A stretch of 64,000 nt of DNA from Mycteria americana (lineage: Eukaryota > Chordata > Aves > Ciconiiformes > Ciconiidae), in the NCBI RefSeq assembly GCF_035582795.1, contig NC_134365.1, positions 222,659,887 through 222,723,886 of the forward strand, written 5' to 3'. Of this stretch, positions 48,301-60,870 are shown piece after piece. The translations under genes and the position numbers were made by a program. The notes below the pieces were generated by a model. That model saw nothing but the letters and a program-made list of their open reading frames with translations, was not told where the DNA came from and made no database searches. The first letter of the stretch is position 1. Every line of letters begins with the position of its first letter.

Positions 48301-51300
48301 ATTATTTCATGTGAACCACTGGGGTCTGTAGTGTTCCCATTATTTCTCTGAAATCTGGTATGGCAAATGATGGAATGAGGGAGTACACAACCTCTTCTCA
48401 CTCCCTTAAACTTGCTTTGTTTTTGTCTTCCTACAACCGCGTGCCACTAGGACGCTGCAGGGCTGCACCGCACGTCCAGCAGCAGCGGGACGGTCTCCTC
48501 CCAGCCTTAGCTCTGCTGGCTGCCCGGCTCCCTCAGCTGCGACGCTTCCCTGCAGTTGGCTTCAGCATCAATAACACCAAATTAATGTTTTTTTCACTCA
48601 GTTCTTAACATAATTGTTAAATTGCTTGCCTAGCAGGAATCGCAGAGTCTACAACAACAGAGGAATTAAAAAAGAAGCTACAAAACGCAGTTGTCTCCCG
48701 TGAACTGGTTCCTAATTAAAGCCCAATTACCTGGAGGCAAAGACGGACAGTCATCCCGCACGGTGGGCATGGGAGATGAGAAGCTGTGCAGGGGAAGGGC
48801 TCACTGCGGGTGCCGCACCCCAAACTTCTCACCCCCCCCGGGCTCAGGGGGGGTCCCTGGGAGGGCTCCTGGGCCCCGACCCACTCCGGCAGCACCTGCT
48901 CTGGCATTTAAGGATATTTCTCTGGCAAGAGATTCACCGTTTACGCACTTTCACACACATGTATCGCTGGTGCAAATCTGCAACCAGGAGAAAAGGTGCC
49001 TGAGGAACACAGCTCCTGGCTCCCTGTTTTCAAGCATTTCCAGAAACCTGGAGACGAACAACTTCTTCTCGCTCTGCCCCTCCCGCTGTCACCAGGCCTG
49101 TGCAGGGCTGTGAAGTGCTGCCAAGCCCAGGCTTTGGTCGCTGCGTTGGTCGGCATCCCTCAGCGGCTCGGCCGTCAGCACCAAGCAAGCCGTCTTCCTC
49201 CAGCGTTCGCTGTGGAGCATCAGAGCTCGGGCTTAGCTGGACACGGGGCCGGAGGACACCAAGACACGATGCCAAGCAAAGCAACATCTCCTCCAGCAAT
49301 TCTCACTCCAAAGGCAGCTCTGGGAAACACCCAGGCAAAACAAATGCAATCACCTCCTTCCCTGGAGCACATTCAAAACCAGCTGGTGGCCCTGGGTACA
49401 CGCAGGGCCCCATTCCTATTGCAGTGCACTGAATAAAGCTCCAGATGAGCCATCCCAGGCAGCTACGGCTCCTTGTACAAGCCTGGCAGCCTCGGCTGGT
49501 GTCTGCTGCGTCTGCACCGAGGGCTGTTAGCTGATGGACGCTGATGGACACGGCTGCAGTACAGAAACGGGCTCCATTCTACCATACCTGCTGCAGGGAA
49601 TATTTTCCAGATCAACATTATTTTAGTTCACAGCCCTTTAACTCGGGATGAGCTTTGGCCTCCTGCCTAACACAGTGCTTTCTGAACACATTCCCAGCAC
49701 ACTACGCTCTCAGCAGCAAAGCCCAGGATTCATTTCATGGAGCGTCTCTCCTCCCTTGTCCTCGTAGGTGCCCTCTGGATGGACGTGCGCAGCCATGGGG
49801 TGCACGGGGCTCCGACGGCCCCGGCAGCCAGCGAGGGGATAGCGGAGAGGAGCACGCAGAATGCCCATGAGCCATCACAGAGCCCAGGTCCATCACCCCC
49901 TGAGCATCCCCCCCACCAAGCCTGGCCAGCACGGGGGCTCGCTGCTGCCGCCCCATCTCTGCAACACAGTCGGACGCGCACGTGCAGCATTCAGGTGCCT
50001 CGGTCCTGCCTCTGTCCCCACCTCTGGTTGGTGCCTCCACGAGGTCCCGTTTCTCACTGTGGGGTGGAACAGAAGGCTTGTCTGCAAGGATGCCCAGCTT
50101 GTTAGTCCTGGAGGGGATTAGACACATTTTTTTGACCAAAATGAGGCAGACTATAAACATCTAGTGAGAGTATGGGCAAAGGGAGGGCATGGGCAGGGGT
50201 CTGCATTGCCGTTTGTGGGAAATAAAGATCTCAGCACCACTTTGAACGTGCTCTTGCTGTGCTCCAGACGAGGGCCAAGGGTGCGCAGGCAAATGCAGCT
50301 GGGCAGTGGGGCATGGACAGCAATGTTTCTGCCGGGGAAGTTAACCTGGGGGGCCTGGATCCCTCGCCCACCACAGGCTTGCACCGGGAGCCTCACGAGC
50401 TGGTCTGCAAACCTCTGGTTTAGGCCGATTCTATTCAAGTTGATGGAGAAAGCTCTGTGCTTGCTTCTCGCCTCTTGGAAGTGAGCGCAGAGGAATACTG
50501 TGGCCAGCTGGAAACCCTGCTAACTATAGTGCTCCGTGGGAACGCACTGTGAATATCTCCTGACACTCTTTACCTAAAGAGCAACACGTGGATGGCAAGA
50601 TACATGAACTGGGGGGACGATGCTCCCGCCGAGCGCAGACAAGTCTGCCGGGATTATTGCTTCTGGGTTGCGGCTCAGTCTGGGATGAAATCTCCCCTCA
50701 TCCCTCCCAAATTTGGAGAGGGTCTGAGCAACCTCCCAGCTCATCACCTCCCCAGGCTGGTACGGCCAGAGCCAGGCTCCACCCCGCAGAGGGAGACGGG
50801 AGTGTCTGAGACCCTAGGCTGATTAAAAAAAAATGCAAGGATGTTGTTACCTTCCACGCCTCTCGCAGCCCCCCGGTACACAGAGCTTTGCACCAGCAGA
50901 GTGTGGCAAACAGGTCATCAGCTGGTTTCAGGCTTGGCCTGAGTGGCAACGCGTTCAGCCTTGCAAAACATCCGTACAAGAGGGACTTGGCAGAGCCGGC
51001 AACTGCCTGCACCCTGACGTTCTCCGTGGCACCACGACAATGCGAAACAAAAGTTTCGCCTTTAAAATCCCCTTCTCTTTGGTAGGATCTTCCATGCAGG
51101 AAATGAATGCATCCTGTTCATCACCCCTGCTCTGACGTGGGTTAGCGTCAGAAAAGACAATACTTGAGCAGCGCCCTGCAACACCCAGGGACACTGGTCC
51201 CCTGCCGCAGCCCCTCCATCCTCTTCCCTCCAGGGCCCTTTCCCCTGGGCCACGTCTCCCTCCCCCTGCAGAGCCAGGGAATGCCTCCCCACGGTTCTTG

Positions 51301-52224
51301 GGGTAAGAAAGGGGCTGGAGAGGGAGGCCCTGGACTTGCAGAAGGATCTAGGATCCTGGGAGGGCAATAGCTCTTCAACAGGGGATTGTAACACCCACAG
51401 TAGTCATGGAAATTTTCAATGGGAGCCATGCAAAGAATTAGAAAAATTTCCTTTGTCTCTCTTCTTACGCATTGTGCATTCAAAATGCATCGTTCAGATT
51501 CCCCTCACTTCTCATTTTAGGAAGGAATTTGAATAATGCTGAGCTATCCAAGGCAAAAGTTGGGTTTCCTCCAGGGCAGGCAGCAATTCCTTCTGCAGCC
51601 AGTAACTGTGTCCCATCCTCACTGCCCGCTCTGCCAGCCACTGTGTCCGAGCAGGGAGCAGGAGCCGTACCACAAATGGAGGGATGTGCTGCCGCTACAC
51701 TGCAAACACGGGGCTTAAGCAGGGGTCTCTGGCTTTCCTCCCCGCCCTGGGACACTTCCCACCATGGGCCAGTTTCCAGCTACCCGCTCTGTGGCCACTG
51801 CCTCCCTGCATCCAGTGCCAGAGCCACCCTGGACTGAGCAGCCAGGTGTCCCCAGGAGACACCCAGAGCAGCCCCCAGCCCTGCCCCAGCCACGTGCCGC
51901 ATCCCGCCCCACGCCAGCACGGGTACCGGGAGGCTTCGGTGGGCAGGAGCCTTCCTTGAGGGATGCAGCGTGCATCCTTGGGGGATGCCCCGGCATCCAG
52001 CATCACTGGGGCTGCTGGGCTGAACGGGGGGCCAGGAGCAAGGATGGCACCCCAGAAACAGAGGATGTCACCGGGAGGAGCAGCACGCAGAGGAGGCTCC
52101 TGCTCTCCCAGGCACCTGGGTCACACACAGGGGACTTCCGTGGGGCTGCTGTGGGGAAGGGGAGCGTGCGGCTCGACGAGCAACGAGCCCAAAAAGCTCA
52201 TTGCGGTGCTCCAGCCTGAGCAGA
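42301..52224. other. About 10 kb without a recognisable gene
   Basis: GC-rich patches at 45470-45800, 46590-46700 and 47570-47710 give long open frames (up to 247 codons at 45554-46297) with no domain, no signature and competing frames on the other strand. A short inverted repeat (TTTCATCAAA / TTTGATGAAA) lies at about 45000-45050. Nothing else seen. Confidence 0.55.
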
Positions 52225-52605
52225 AGAGGCGAGATGTGGACGGCACCGTTCGTGCGAGACCAGCGAAACGCCGAGCGTTCCGGAGGGTGAACTCTAGAGG
52301 TCTCTGCGAGGCAAGAAATGCCGCGGTCCTGCAGCCCCGACAGCCGGGCGCTGCGGGGCTTGTGCCGGCATCGCCCGCCCGGGCCAGGCGGGTGGTAGCC
52401 CTCGCCCGGGGGGCCGGGCCCCGGGCAGCCGGTGCTGGGGGCGCCGGGAGGGCCCCGCCGGGACGCTGCGCTGCGGGGGAGCACCAAGGCGGAGAGGGCG
52501 AGGGATGCTCCGCAGCCTGGCACGGAGCGGGGACGCGAGCCTGGGGTTCCGAGGCGCGTCCTGACGCAGCCCCTCGCCGAGACCCCCATCGTCCTCTCCG
52601 GATAA
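52225..52605. promoter_or_regulatory. CpG-rich block, possible CpG island
   Basis: About 380 bp of very GC-rich sequence with many undepleted CpGs (for example GCATCGCCCGCCCGGGC and CGGAGCGGGGACGCGAG). Such blocks usually mark promoters, but no recognisable gene starts on either side. The zinc-finger remnant at 53264-53903 points towards it and therefore does not start in it. A long open frame across it is a composition effect. Confidence 0.5.
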
Positions 52606-53263
52606 CTCGCCTTTACACCGCAGCTGGGGCCAGCTCTGACTTTATCAGAGATTTAAGAAGTACCCGAGCACTGCCAAAGCCCTTCAGCTTTCGTCCGTGC
52701 TGCTTTACCATGCACCGTTACCAAATGGGGTGGCTCACGCTCACACGCGTGTGTGCGTTTAACGGTTTAACTACAGAGGGTTCAGCCCTCCTCTGGAGAG
52801 ACTGCCTGTGAAAGTGCAGCCGAGCTGCTGCAGCTGAGCTGCTCATCACCCCGGGGACGGCGGTGACAGGAGCAAGCCGGGAGTTTGACAGCGAGCGGGC
52901 AAGGACGGGTCGGGCTCGGCACAGTCCATGCTCCCTGCCCCGAGCAGGGCAGCCTCACCTGCTCGCTTTCCCAGGCTGAGCTCAGCTGGCTCCTGCCGCA
53001 GCCCAGGCTGTACCATTGTTTCCAAGGATTTTTTAATCATTTTTATTTATTGCACAAGCCCTTTTCCTCCCAGCACCTGCAAAGTGCAAGGAAGGGACTT
53101 TCCTCCTCCCTCCTCGATGCACCTGAGTACAGAAAACCTGACATCTGGCTGGGATTAGACTTGCCCCCCTCTGCTGTGGCTCAGCCCCACCTAAGGAGAG
53201 CTCCTCTGGGCTGATGCTTTTGAAGTTTCTCTTCCCCGTCCACATGGCAAGCCAAGCACATCC
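52606..53263. other. Between CpG block and zinc-finger remnant
   Basis: No supported feature. It may hold further eroded 3' sequence of the zinc-finger gene, but no finger spacing survives. Confidence 0.5.
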
Positions 53264-53903
53264 TTAACTCCAGGCCGCACACTTTGCTACCAGACAGAGG
53301 ACCCTTTGCACTGGCAGAGGATGCTCCCTGCATCCCATGCATGGAGCTCCTCGCAGCAGCAAGGCGTGAGAGCCCATGCCACCAGCCAGCCCAGGACATG
53401 GCCCCACTGCAGCCGGGCAGCCCTGGCTGCTTGTTGTGTCCAAAAAATGGATCAGCAGGTTGGCACGGGACCCAAAACCCTGCTGGCACTGCCCGCCGGG
53501 GTGCAGCTTCCCCGGATGGGCGCTCCGGTGCGTGAGGGGGTCGGGCAGGCACCCAAAGCCCTTCCTGCAGCAGCTGCAGCCGTGCACCTTGACCGTGCGC
53601 TCTGCTTGCTGCGGGCTCGGCTCAGCCAGCCCCACCATGGTCTTCCCACAGTTGGTATGGAAGCACCACTGGGACCCGGGGTGGCTGCGTCCTTGCAGGA
53701 TAAGGCCCGCATGGCAGCTGAACTGGCAGTCCTCGGGGTGGCACAGCCGGTGCGACACCAGCTCCAAGTAGAAGCAGAAGGTCATCCCACACTGGGAGCA
53801 CTGGTAGGGACACTCCTTGGTGTGGATGCGCTGGTGGCTCTGCAGGGAGGGGTGCAAGTGAAAGCCTCCCCCCCCAGTCCACACAGGGGAAGGGCTTGTC
53901 CAC
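53264..53903 (-). pseudogene. Degenerate C2H2 zinc-finger array (probable pseudogene)
   Basis: A minus-strand frame of about 206 codons (from 53884) with Krüppel-type finger spacing. A half finger (HPSLQSHQRIHTKE) leads into a complete finger CX2CX12HX3H at about 53800-53738 (CSQCGMTF...SHRLCH), preceded by a degraded linker KECPYQ. A second complete finger of the same spacing lies at about 53578-53516 (CSCCRKGFGC...THRSAH). Between and after them are decayed fingers that have lost a Cys or His (for example QCQQGFGSRANLLIH). The finger start DKPFPC at 53900-53883 is in a different frame, joined across a run of eight C at 53868-53875, so there is a frameshift or a homopolymer error. No KRAB or SCAN domain or start codon is evident. 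Several fingers are lost, so this is most likely a dead zinc-finger gene; a last exon of a rapidly evolving ZNF gene is less likely. Confidence 0.65.
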
Positions 53904-54030
53904 TGGCCACTGGGGGTGGGGAGGGAGCCCTGAGGGGTGGGGAGGGGCTGCAGGGCTGGCGGGGGGGGGGGGCAGGGGGGTTAATGCTGGTGCACAGCGA
54001 GCGCTGCCTTGTGCGAGCAGCTCCTGCCAA

Positions 54031-54119
54031 TGGTGCTGGTGCTTGGCAGTGTTAGGTTTACGGTTGGACTCGATGATCTTAAAGGTCTTTTCCAACCTCT
54101 ACGATTCTGTGATTCTGTG
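54031..54119 (+). mobile_element. CR1 LINE 3' tip
   Basis: A second copy of the same short CR1 tip as at 38884-38982 (TTGGACTCGATGATCTTAAA, TTTTCCAACCTCTACGATTC, tail of GATTCTGT repeats). It sits just upstream of the zinc-finger pseudogene, and a possible CGKSFGHH finger remnant lies directly on its far side at 54156-54133. Confidence 0.88.
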
Positions 54120-57100
54120 CTCTGGGGGTGCGGTGATGCCCAAAGCTCTTCCCGCAGCCCGTGCCCTCTGCCTGCTCCCACAGGGACGCCGCGTCCCCAA
54201 ACCGCTGGGAATGCTGCAAGCCAGCACCAGCACCCAGCCTGACCCCCAGCACAGCCCTTCCCAGGGCCCTCGGGGGACACGTCCTGCCCCCTCCCTGGCT
54301 GCCTCCAGCAGCTCTCACCCCGGGCCATGCCAGGCTCTGTACAGGGTGCCCGTGCCTGCACGGCGGGCAGCAGCTCCCCCGCACTGCCTCCTCCAGCCCC
54401 TTCTTCGCTGATGGCCCTCACCGCCCGGGAGGAGAGGAAAGGCCAGACGCTGCTGGGGGCTGCGGAGGATCAGACCCTGCTCCCCTGGCACAGACACTGC
54501 CCCGCACCCCCACGGGTCTGCCTGCTCCCGGGGAGCTGGAGGAGCTCCTGTCCAGGCTCACCCTGCCAACAGCAGCAGGCACCTAGCCCAGCTCTCCTTC
54601 CCCTCCAGGAGGCTCACAGCCCTGCAGGGCACATGCCAAACTGCCATTCGAAGCCCATCTTCCCGGTTATTTTGCACAGCAGCAGCAGCAGATCATGCCC
54701 AGCTCTGACACTGCATCACGGCCACGGGGAGCGGGAGGGACAACCGGAGCTGAGCCACCACAGGAGCAGCACCAGCTAATGGAGCATCGGAGATGCCCCA
54801 GCTGTGGTCTGGTTCACATCAGCTTTCCATGGGAACCTGGTGTCCTGCTGACACCGTGAGTTTGGCAATCTCCCGCAGGCAGCCCCGTGCCTCGTGGCCC
54901 CCACCTGCACCCCCACCTCTAACAGGGATGCTGAAAGGAGGAACCGTGAAAACCAGGCGGAGATGGGGTATTGACGCCGAGCAGAGCTCAGAAGTGAGCG
55001 GGGCAGGAGTTGTTGTTTCGTTTCCATGGAAATGGTGTCTGAGCAGATTTCAGCAGAAATCGGCTGCAGTGGCTCTCCCGAAAGTCGCCTTTGCAGATCA
55101 GCTCCTCACTTCAGCACTGGGCTTTGTTCTTTAACTTTCATTTAGTCTTCAAAACCAAAACACTAAAAATGCCCATAAAGAGATCAGAGGCACACAGAGC
55201 TGAACTCTGTATCGACCAAGTCAGGTTTATTTGTTTTTCTTCTGCTTCTCTTTCAGAGGGAGGGGGAACGGTTCACACCAGAAAATGGGCTCAGGAGGAA
55301 CCCTCCTGCCTCCTGCTCCAAGGCCAAGACCAAGACTGGGCTCTGCCATCCCAGTGGGCAAAACTGAAATCCTCCCTCGGTTCTTGTCCAAATGCACAAT
55401 GTTTGTTTTGTGTTTGTCTTTTCAACTACAGAACCTCACCGAGCGATGACCGGTATATATTTAACCTTTAAGTGCTTTCTCCCAGGGAGAAGAGCACAGT
55501 GAGCACGGTGAGGCAGAACATGATGTTCACAGCTTACAATAGCTCAGTGGCAAACACTGCACAACCCCCAGGTCAAGAGAACAAAGATGCGGAGAAACAG
55601 CAGCACTGATGCTCAAGAGCTGTTATTATTGCTTCCCAGGTCATCTTCCCTCTGAGAGAGCTTTACCTGCACGAGGTAGGTCTCACACGGCAAAGCCAGG
55701 GGATGTCGGGCTGGAGGGCAGGACCGCCACCAGCAAAGGTTCAGCTTTATTTCCTCACCTCTCCCCTCACAAACTGCCACGACAGGCTTATCACCCCCGC
55801 GTACCACGAGCTGCATCAGGTACGAAAAAGCCGCTGTGTGCCGAGAGCAGCCGTGCCGCAGGCTGCGGACAAGCAGTTGTTATTCATTCAGCACCTCTGA
55901 AGCATCGTGCAGCGACACCGTCCCCTGCCCGCACGGGCGCCAGGCGAGCGTCCCTCCCTGCCGTGGCTGTGCCCACCTCGTCCTCCTCTTCTGCCATCAA
56001 GGCCAGCCCAGGCGAGCTCTGGGGACCCTCTGCAGATAAAGGAGGGGTGAGCCGCTCTCCTCCCCTGGTCCCCCCAAAGGTCCTCACGCGAGGGCCGAGC
56101 CGGCCCAGGAACAGCAGCAGAGACCCGAGGGAAGGCTGGACTGCGAGACCCCCTCCCATGGGTAGCACCAACACTTGCCTTCGGCTTTCTGTACTGCCAG
56201 CCGTCAGGCGATGGGTCCCCATACAGGGGGACCAGAGCAGGGACAGGTCTCACGGGTCCCACAGAGCTCCCCAGCACCCAGCAAGACACTGCACCATCCT
56301 CAGGTGGTAGAGCTACAGCCCTGCCCCACTTCCAGCCCAGAGCTGACTCTGCCCAGCAGCAGGTAAAAGCGTAAAATGAGCATCCCCCTGCCCATCCGCA
56401 GCTCGCGAGGGCTGGGGCGTCGCTGGGAGCATCAGCCTGCCCACAGGCACCAGGCGACTCCGGGCAGGGAGCTTTTCCTCCCAGCGCTGAGATGCATGGA
56501 GCTGCTTTTGGGCGAGCGGCACCCCACAAGCATGGCATGGCAACCTGCCAGCGCAGGTTCTGCGCCTGGAAAGGGTTTGTCCAGGGCCAGACCTGACCCT
56601 CAGCTTCTCCCGCTCACCTGCAACATGGTCCCGCAGTGACAGCTCCTCCGCAGAGCCGAGGGGATGCACGAAAGGGGCTCATCCTCCTCCAACCTTTATC
56701 AAAACGTCAGAGCGGGAAGCAGGGTACCCTGGCAGGAGAGAGCACGGGGAGCACACCCAGCCTCTCTGCCGGCGGAGAGGGGCTCAAGCAGAGGGCACTC
56801 CACGGGGTCGGTGCCTTTGCAGGGGAGCTGTTTGTGCACTGTCCTCGTGCAGAAGGTAAAGCTGGGAGCCCCCGGCCCGCCCCAGCCTCTTGCCCACCGC
56901 CAGGCTCTGCAGCACAGCCAGCCTCGGCCACATGTCCCAGTCTGCCCTGCCCAAGCCTCCGTGTCCTGGCCATGGGCTCTGCCAGCCCTGCACCTACGGG
57001 CACCTCTCCCCACAGCCGGGGCCAACGTTACCTTGTTGTGTAAAAACATCCCTTCCTGTGCTCTACACCTACATTGGGTGAGTTTCCTCTTACTGCCCCA

Positions 57101-59104
57101 CTCTCTCTCACACTCTCTCTTCTCTCCCAATGTTCACTCTTGATTCGTCTCGTAGTTTAACCACCTTCCTCCTCGTTCCACCCACCAGGAGAGCAGCTCA
57201 CCTCCTTCCTCTTCCCAGTCACCTCCCAAGCCCAGTGTCTGCCCTTCCCCAGCCCAGCAACCCCAAATCCTGCCCACAGGATTTCCAGTTCTTCGGCCAC
57301 TTCCATCACTCTCCTCCGGCCCCCCCGCAGTGGGTCAGGCTGCCTCATCTCACCCCTCCATGGGATGAGACCCCCGTCCACGCGCCCAAGGACGGCGTCC
57401 GCCTCTCTCACGACCCCGCCGATTCATGTCCACCTGCAATCCACCCCCGCCCAACGCCCCGGCTGAGCCCGAGTTTGTGCAGCTGACACCCCGCACCCTG
57501 CGGCACATCCGGCCCTTCCACAGCTCATCAATATTAGCTCGAACGCACTGACCCCCAGCCCGGGCTGCCTGCGGCGGTGCAAGCACACGCCTGTCTCCGT
57601 CCCTGGGGCCAGCAATGCAGCTGCCGGCGGGTGGCTGTGCCCCGGCCCCGTGGAAGTGCAGGAGTCACCAATAATTGTGCCCTGCGTGCACCGGTCCAAA
57701 CAGCTTCGTTGCAGCCACCTCACGGCACTCTCCACAGCCCGCGCTCCGCTGGCTTTCCGAGTGTATGAGGAGCAATTAAAAGGTATTTCTAAACGAAACC
57801 AGTGTATGAAGCCCAACATCTATCACAACAGGAATTCAGAGTGCTTGGGTACTACTTTTTTCTCAGCTATTGCACTGATCACAGATCCCTCCATGTTATT
57901 TTCTGTGAACTTAGAGATAGGTTGGCTGTTCCCTTATTTTTTCCTGGTTTCCCCTGTTTCTGGAAGGACTGGCACCCATCTTTTCCCCTTCCCCGTCTTC
58001 TGAACAATCTGCCCCCTCCCCACCAGTCTGACAGCTCAGTGCCAACAGCCCAAACTGTGGAGTTTGCCAACCACCAGCAGAGCCGATCCCCAGGGCTCCT
58101 GTCCCCTCACCAAATCCCCAGCGGGTACAGTTGCACCTTTTTGTTCATGTGCATGAAAGGTGAAGCAATACTCAGCCTCCTCTTTTCTACGCTAGACCCA
58201 TTCCCCCTCCTGGGACAGCATCAGCCAGGATCTAGACAGGGTCGCCCAGGCAGGGAAGACGGCGATGCCTTTCCTGGTACCGAGCAAGGCATGTCTTTGC
58301 CTCAGCATCCCACAAGCTCTCAGCTTATTGCAAACCATCGTCGTCACGGGAGCCTGGGTGCCATCACCCACGTGCAGAGCTGCGGGCAGGACGCCCTCCC
58401 CGCCAGCGCCCCGCGGGTCCGTGCGATGTGCCCAGCTCTGGAAGACAGGAAGGGACCCGGGCAGTGGGGAGAGAAATGTGGCTATCACGCTTCACCTGCA
58501 GCTCGCTTGCAGCAGGAGGAGGGTTGAACTCACATCCAAGTGCATCCCAGCGGTGTTAAGAAGACTTCCCTGTTTCCCAACCAAGTAGTTTTTCTGAAAG
58601 CCAGAAGCCTTAGCAACAGGGAAGTTAATTCAGCATCAACACCTCTGTCCGGTAAACCAGCAGCCCGAGAAATTATTATTAATAAGAGGTATTTGCAAAT
58701 CCTGTGCCGTTCCGCATGCACTAGACCACCATCACAGGGGAACGCGACGAATGAAGCTCAATGCCCAGGCCATTTGCTAACAGCACGCACAGCGTCAGCA
58801 TTGTGCAGGACAGCCAGCGCATGGCTTCCCGGGGTCAGGCTGTCCGAAGAGCACGACGGTCCAGAAACCCCGGAGCAGTAGCCAGACCCCACGCTCAGGG
58901 CTCAGGGCTAGTCTACCAGAGGAAAATCTACCGCCCGACCCTTTAGCTGGGTGCTCGCACCCCAGCAGGGCCGGCATCCAGGGAAGGCACCTCAGAGCAT
59001 CCCACGGCCGAGACCCCAGCCATGCCCATGGCTCCTCTGCTGGGCGCAGGCCAGATACAGCACCGGGCTCCCCACACAGGCGAGCCGGGGGGGGCAGGCT
59101 GAGT
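54120..59104. other. GC-rich intergenic, no gene seen
   Basis: Long GC-rich stretch with many overlapping open frames and no recognised domain. A possible zinc-finger scrap (CGKSFGHH, minus, 54156-54133) lies at its left end. Confidence 0.5.
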
Positions 59105-59350
59105 ATGGGCAGCCCTGCCTGGCCCTGCACAGCACCCCCCAGCCCTGAACAGCATCTGCCCCAGCCCTGCATTGCAGCCCTGATCTGGCCTGGCACAGCA
59201 CCCCCAGCCCTGTACAGCATCTTCCCCCACGGCCCTGCACAGCCGCCCCCCCCCAGCACGGCACAGCACTGCCTGGCCGTACACAGCACCTCCCGGACCT
59301 GCTCGGCACCCCCAGCCCCCCTCGACCCTGCACAGCCCCTCCCACCCCAC
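59105..59350. repeat. Degenerate minisatellite flank
   Basis: Diverged repeats around the core AGCCCTGCACAGCACCCCC, with units of uneven length. They look like an older relative of the regular array that starts at 59351. Confidence 0.8.
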
Positions 59351-60290
59351 ACAGCCCATGCACAGCCCCCAACCATGCACAGCCCCCCCCAACCATGCAC
59401 AGCCCCCAACCATGCACAGCCCCCCAGCCATGCACAGCCCCCCCCAACCATGCACAGCCCCCCCACCCATGCACAGCCCCCGCCCATGCACGGCCCCCCC
59501 AACTATGCACAGCCCCCCCTGCCATGCACAGCCCCCCCAACCATGCACAGGCCCCCCACCCATGCACAGCCCCCCAACCATGCACAGCCCCCCAACCATG
59601 CACAGCCCCCGCCCATGCACACCCCCCCCAGCCATGCACAGCCCCCCAGCCATGCACAGCCCCCCCCAACCATGCACAGCCCCCCCCAGCCATGCACAGA
59701 CCCCCCCCAACCATGCACAGCCCCCCCAACCATGCACAGCCCCCGCCCATGCACAGCCCCCCCCAGCCATGCACAGCCCCCTCCTCCCATGCACAGCCCC
59801 CAACCATGCACAGCCCCCCAAGCATGCACAGCCCCCCCAGCCATGCACAGCCCCCCCCAACCACGCACAGCCCCCCAACCATGCACAGCCCCCCCTCCCA
59901 TGCACAGCCCCCCCAACCATGCACAGCACCCTCCTCCCATGCACAGCCCCCCCAGCCATGCACAGCCCCCCCCAACCACGCACAGCCCGCCCTGCCATGC
60001 ACAGCCCCCCCTCCCATGCACAGCCCCCCCAACCATGCACAGCCCCCTCCTCCCATGCACAGCCCCCCCAGCCATGCACAGCTCCCAACCATGCACAGCC
60101 CCCCAAGCATGCACAGCCCCCCCAGCCATGCACAGCCCCCCCCAACCACGTACAGCCCCCCAACCATGCACAGCCCCCCCTCCCATGCACAGCTCCCCCA
60201 GCCATGCACAGCCCCCCCAGCCATGCACAGCCCCCGCCCATGCACAACCCCCTCCTCCCATGCACAGCCCCCGCCCATGCACGGCCCCCC
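59351..60290. repeat. C-rich minisatellite, about 50 units of 18-21 bp
   Basis: Tandem units of the type CCATGCACAGCCCCCCAA with length variation mostly in the C run. The plus strand is almost pure C/A/T and the minus strand carries runs of five to nine G in every unit, so it is strongly G-quadruplex-prone. A higher-order pattern is visible: about 106 bp from 59801 recur from 60086 with one change (CACGCACAG to CACGTACAG), a period of 285 bp. Long open frames on both strands (up to about 700 codons) come from the lack of stops in the unit and are not genes. Confidence 0.97.
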
Positions 60291-60380
60291 CGGGCCGGGC
60301 CGCGGTAACCGTTCGGCCGGGCCGGGATCGCGGCGGCCCCGCGCATCGCCCGGGAGAGGCAGGGGGCTCTGAGCACCGGG
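60285..60380. promoter_or_regulatory. CpG-dense core next to minisatellite
   Basis: A short, very CpG-dense segment (GGGCCGGGCCGCGGTAACCG, TCGCGGCGGCCCCGCGCATCG) between two repeat arrays. It could be the core of a CpG-island promoter; no transcript can be identified. Confidence 0.4.
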
Positions 60381-60640
60381 AACGGGGGCGGGGGGGGCTG
60401 CCGGCACCGGGAACGGGGAGCAGGAACGGGAATGGGGGGCTCCCAGCACCGGGAACGGGCACCGGGAACCGGGGGGCTACTGGGACCGTGAAGGGGCACG
60501 GGGCGCTGCTGGCCCTGGGAACAGAACAAGAACTGGGAAGGGGAACCGGGAATGGGAGCTGGCACTGGTAACAGTGGGCCAGCTCTGCTGGTACTGGGAA
60601 CCAGGCATCGGGAACGGGGGGTCTCTGCGGGTAACGCCGC
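60366..60640. repeat. GC-rich degenerate repeat (CACCGGGAACGGG)
   Basis: Irregular repeats around GCACCGGGAACGGG and related words, following directly on the CpG-rich block at 60290. Spacing is too uneven for a clear unit length. Confidence 0.75.
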
Positions 60641-60870
60641 TGGGGGCCGGGGGCTGGGAGCCAGGCACACGGGGATGGGTGCACGGGAGGAGGGTATCTG
60701 GGGGTGGGCACCCGAGGATGGGGGTCTCTGGCAAAGGGTGCGTGGGGATGGGTGCCTGGGACAGGGTGCGCAGGGAGGGGTACCCAGCTCACTGTGCCCA
60801 GGGTGGGGTGCTTGGGGATGGAGTGCCTGGGGACAGGGTGTACGGGATGGCGCGTGCCGGACTGGGCCCC
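60641..60870. repeat. G-rich degenerate repeat (GGGGATGGGTGC)
   Basis: Loose repeats of GGGGATGGGTGCCTGGG-type words, fading out near 60870. They continue the simple-sequence block that begins at 59105. Confidence 0.65.

Noticed and set aside
51963-52811. 282-codon plus-strand frame across the CpG block
   Set aside because: Open because of high GC content; no domain, and the opposite strand is open as well.
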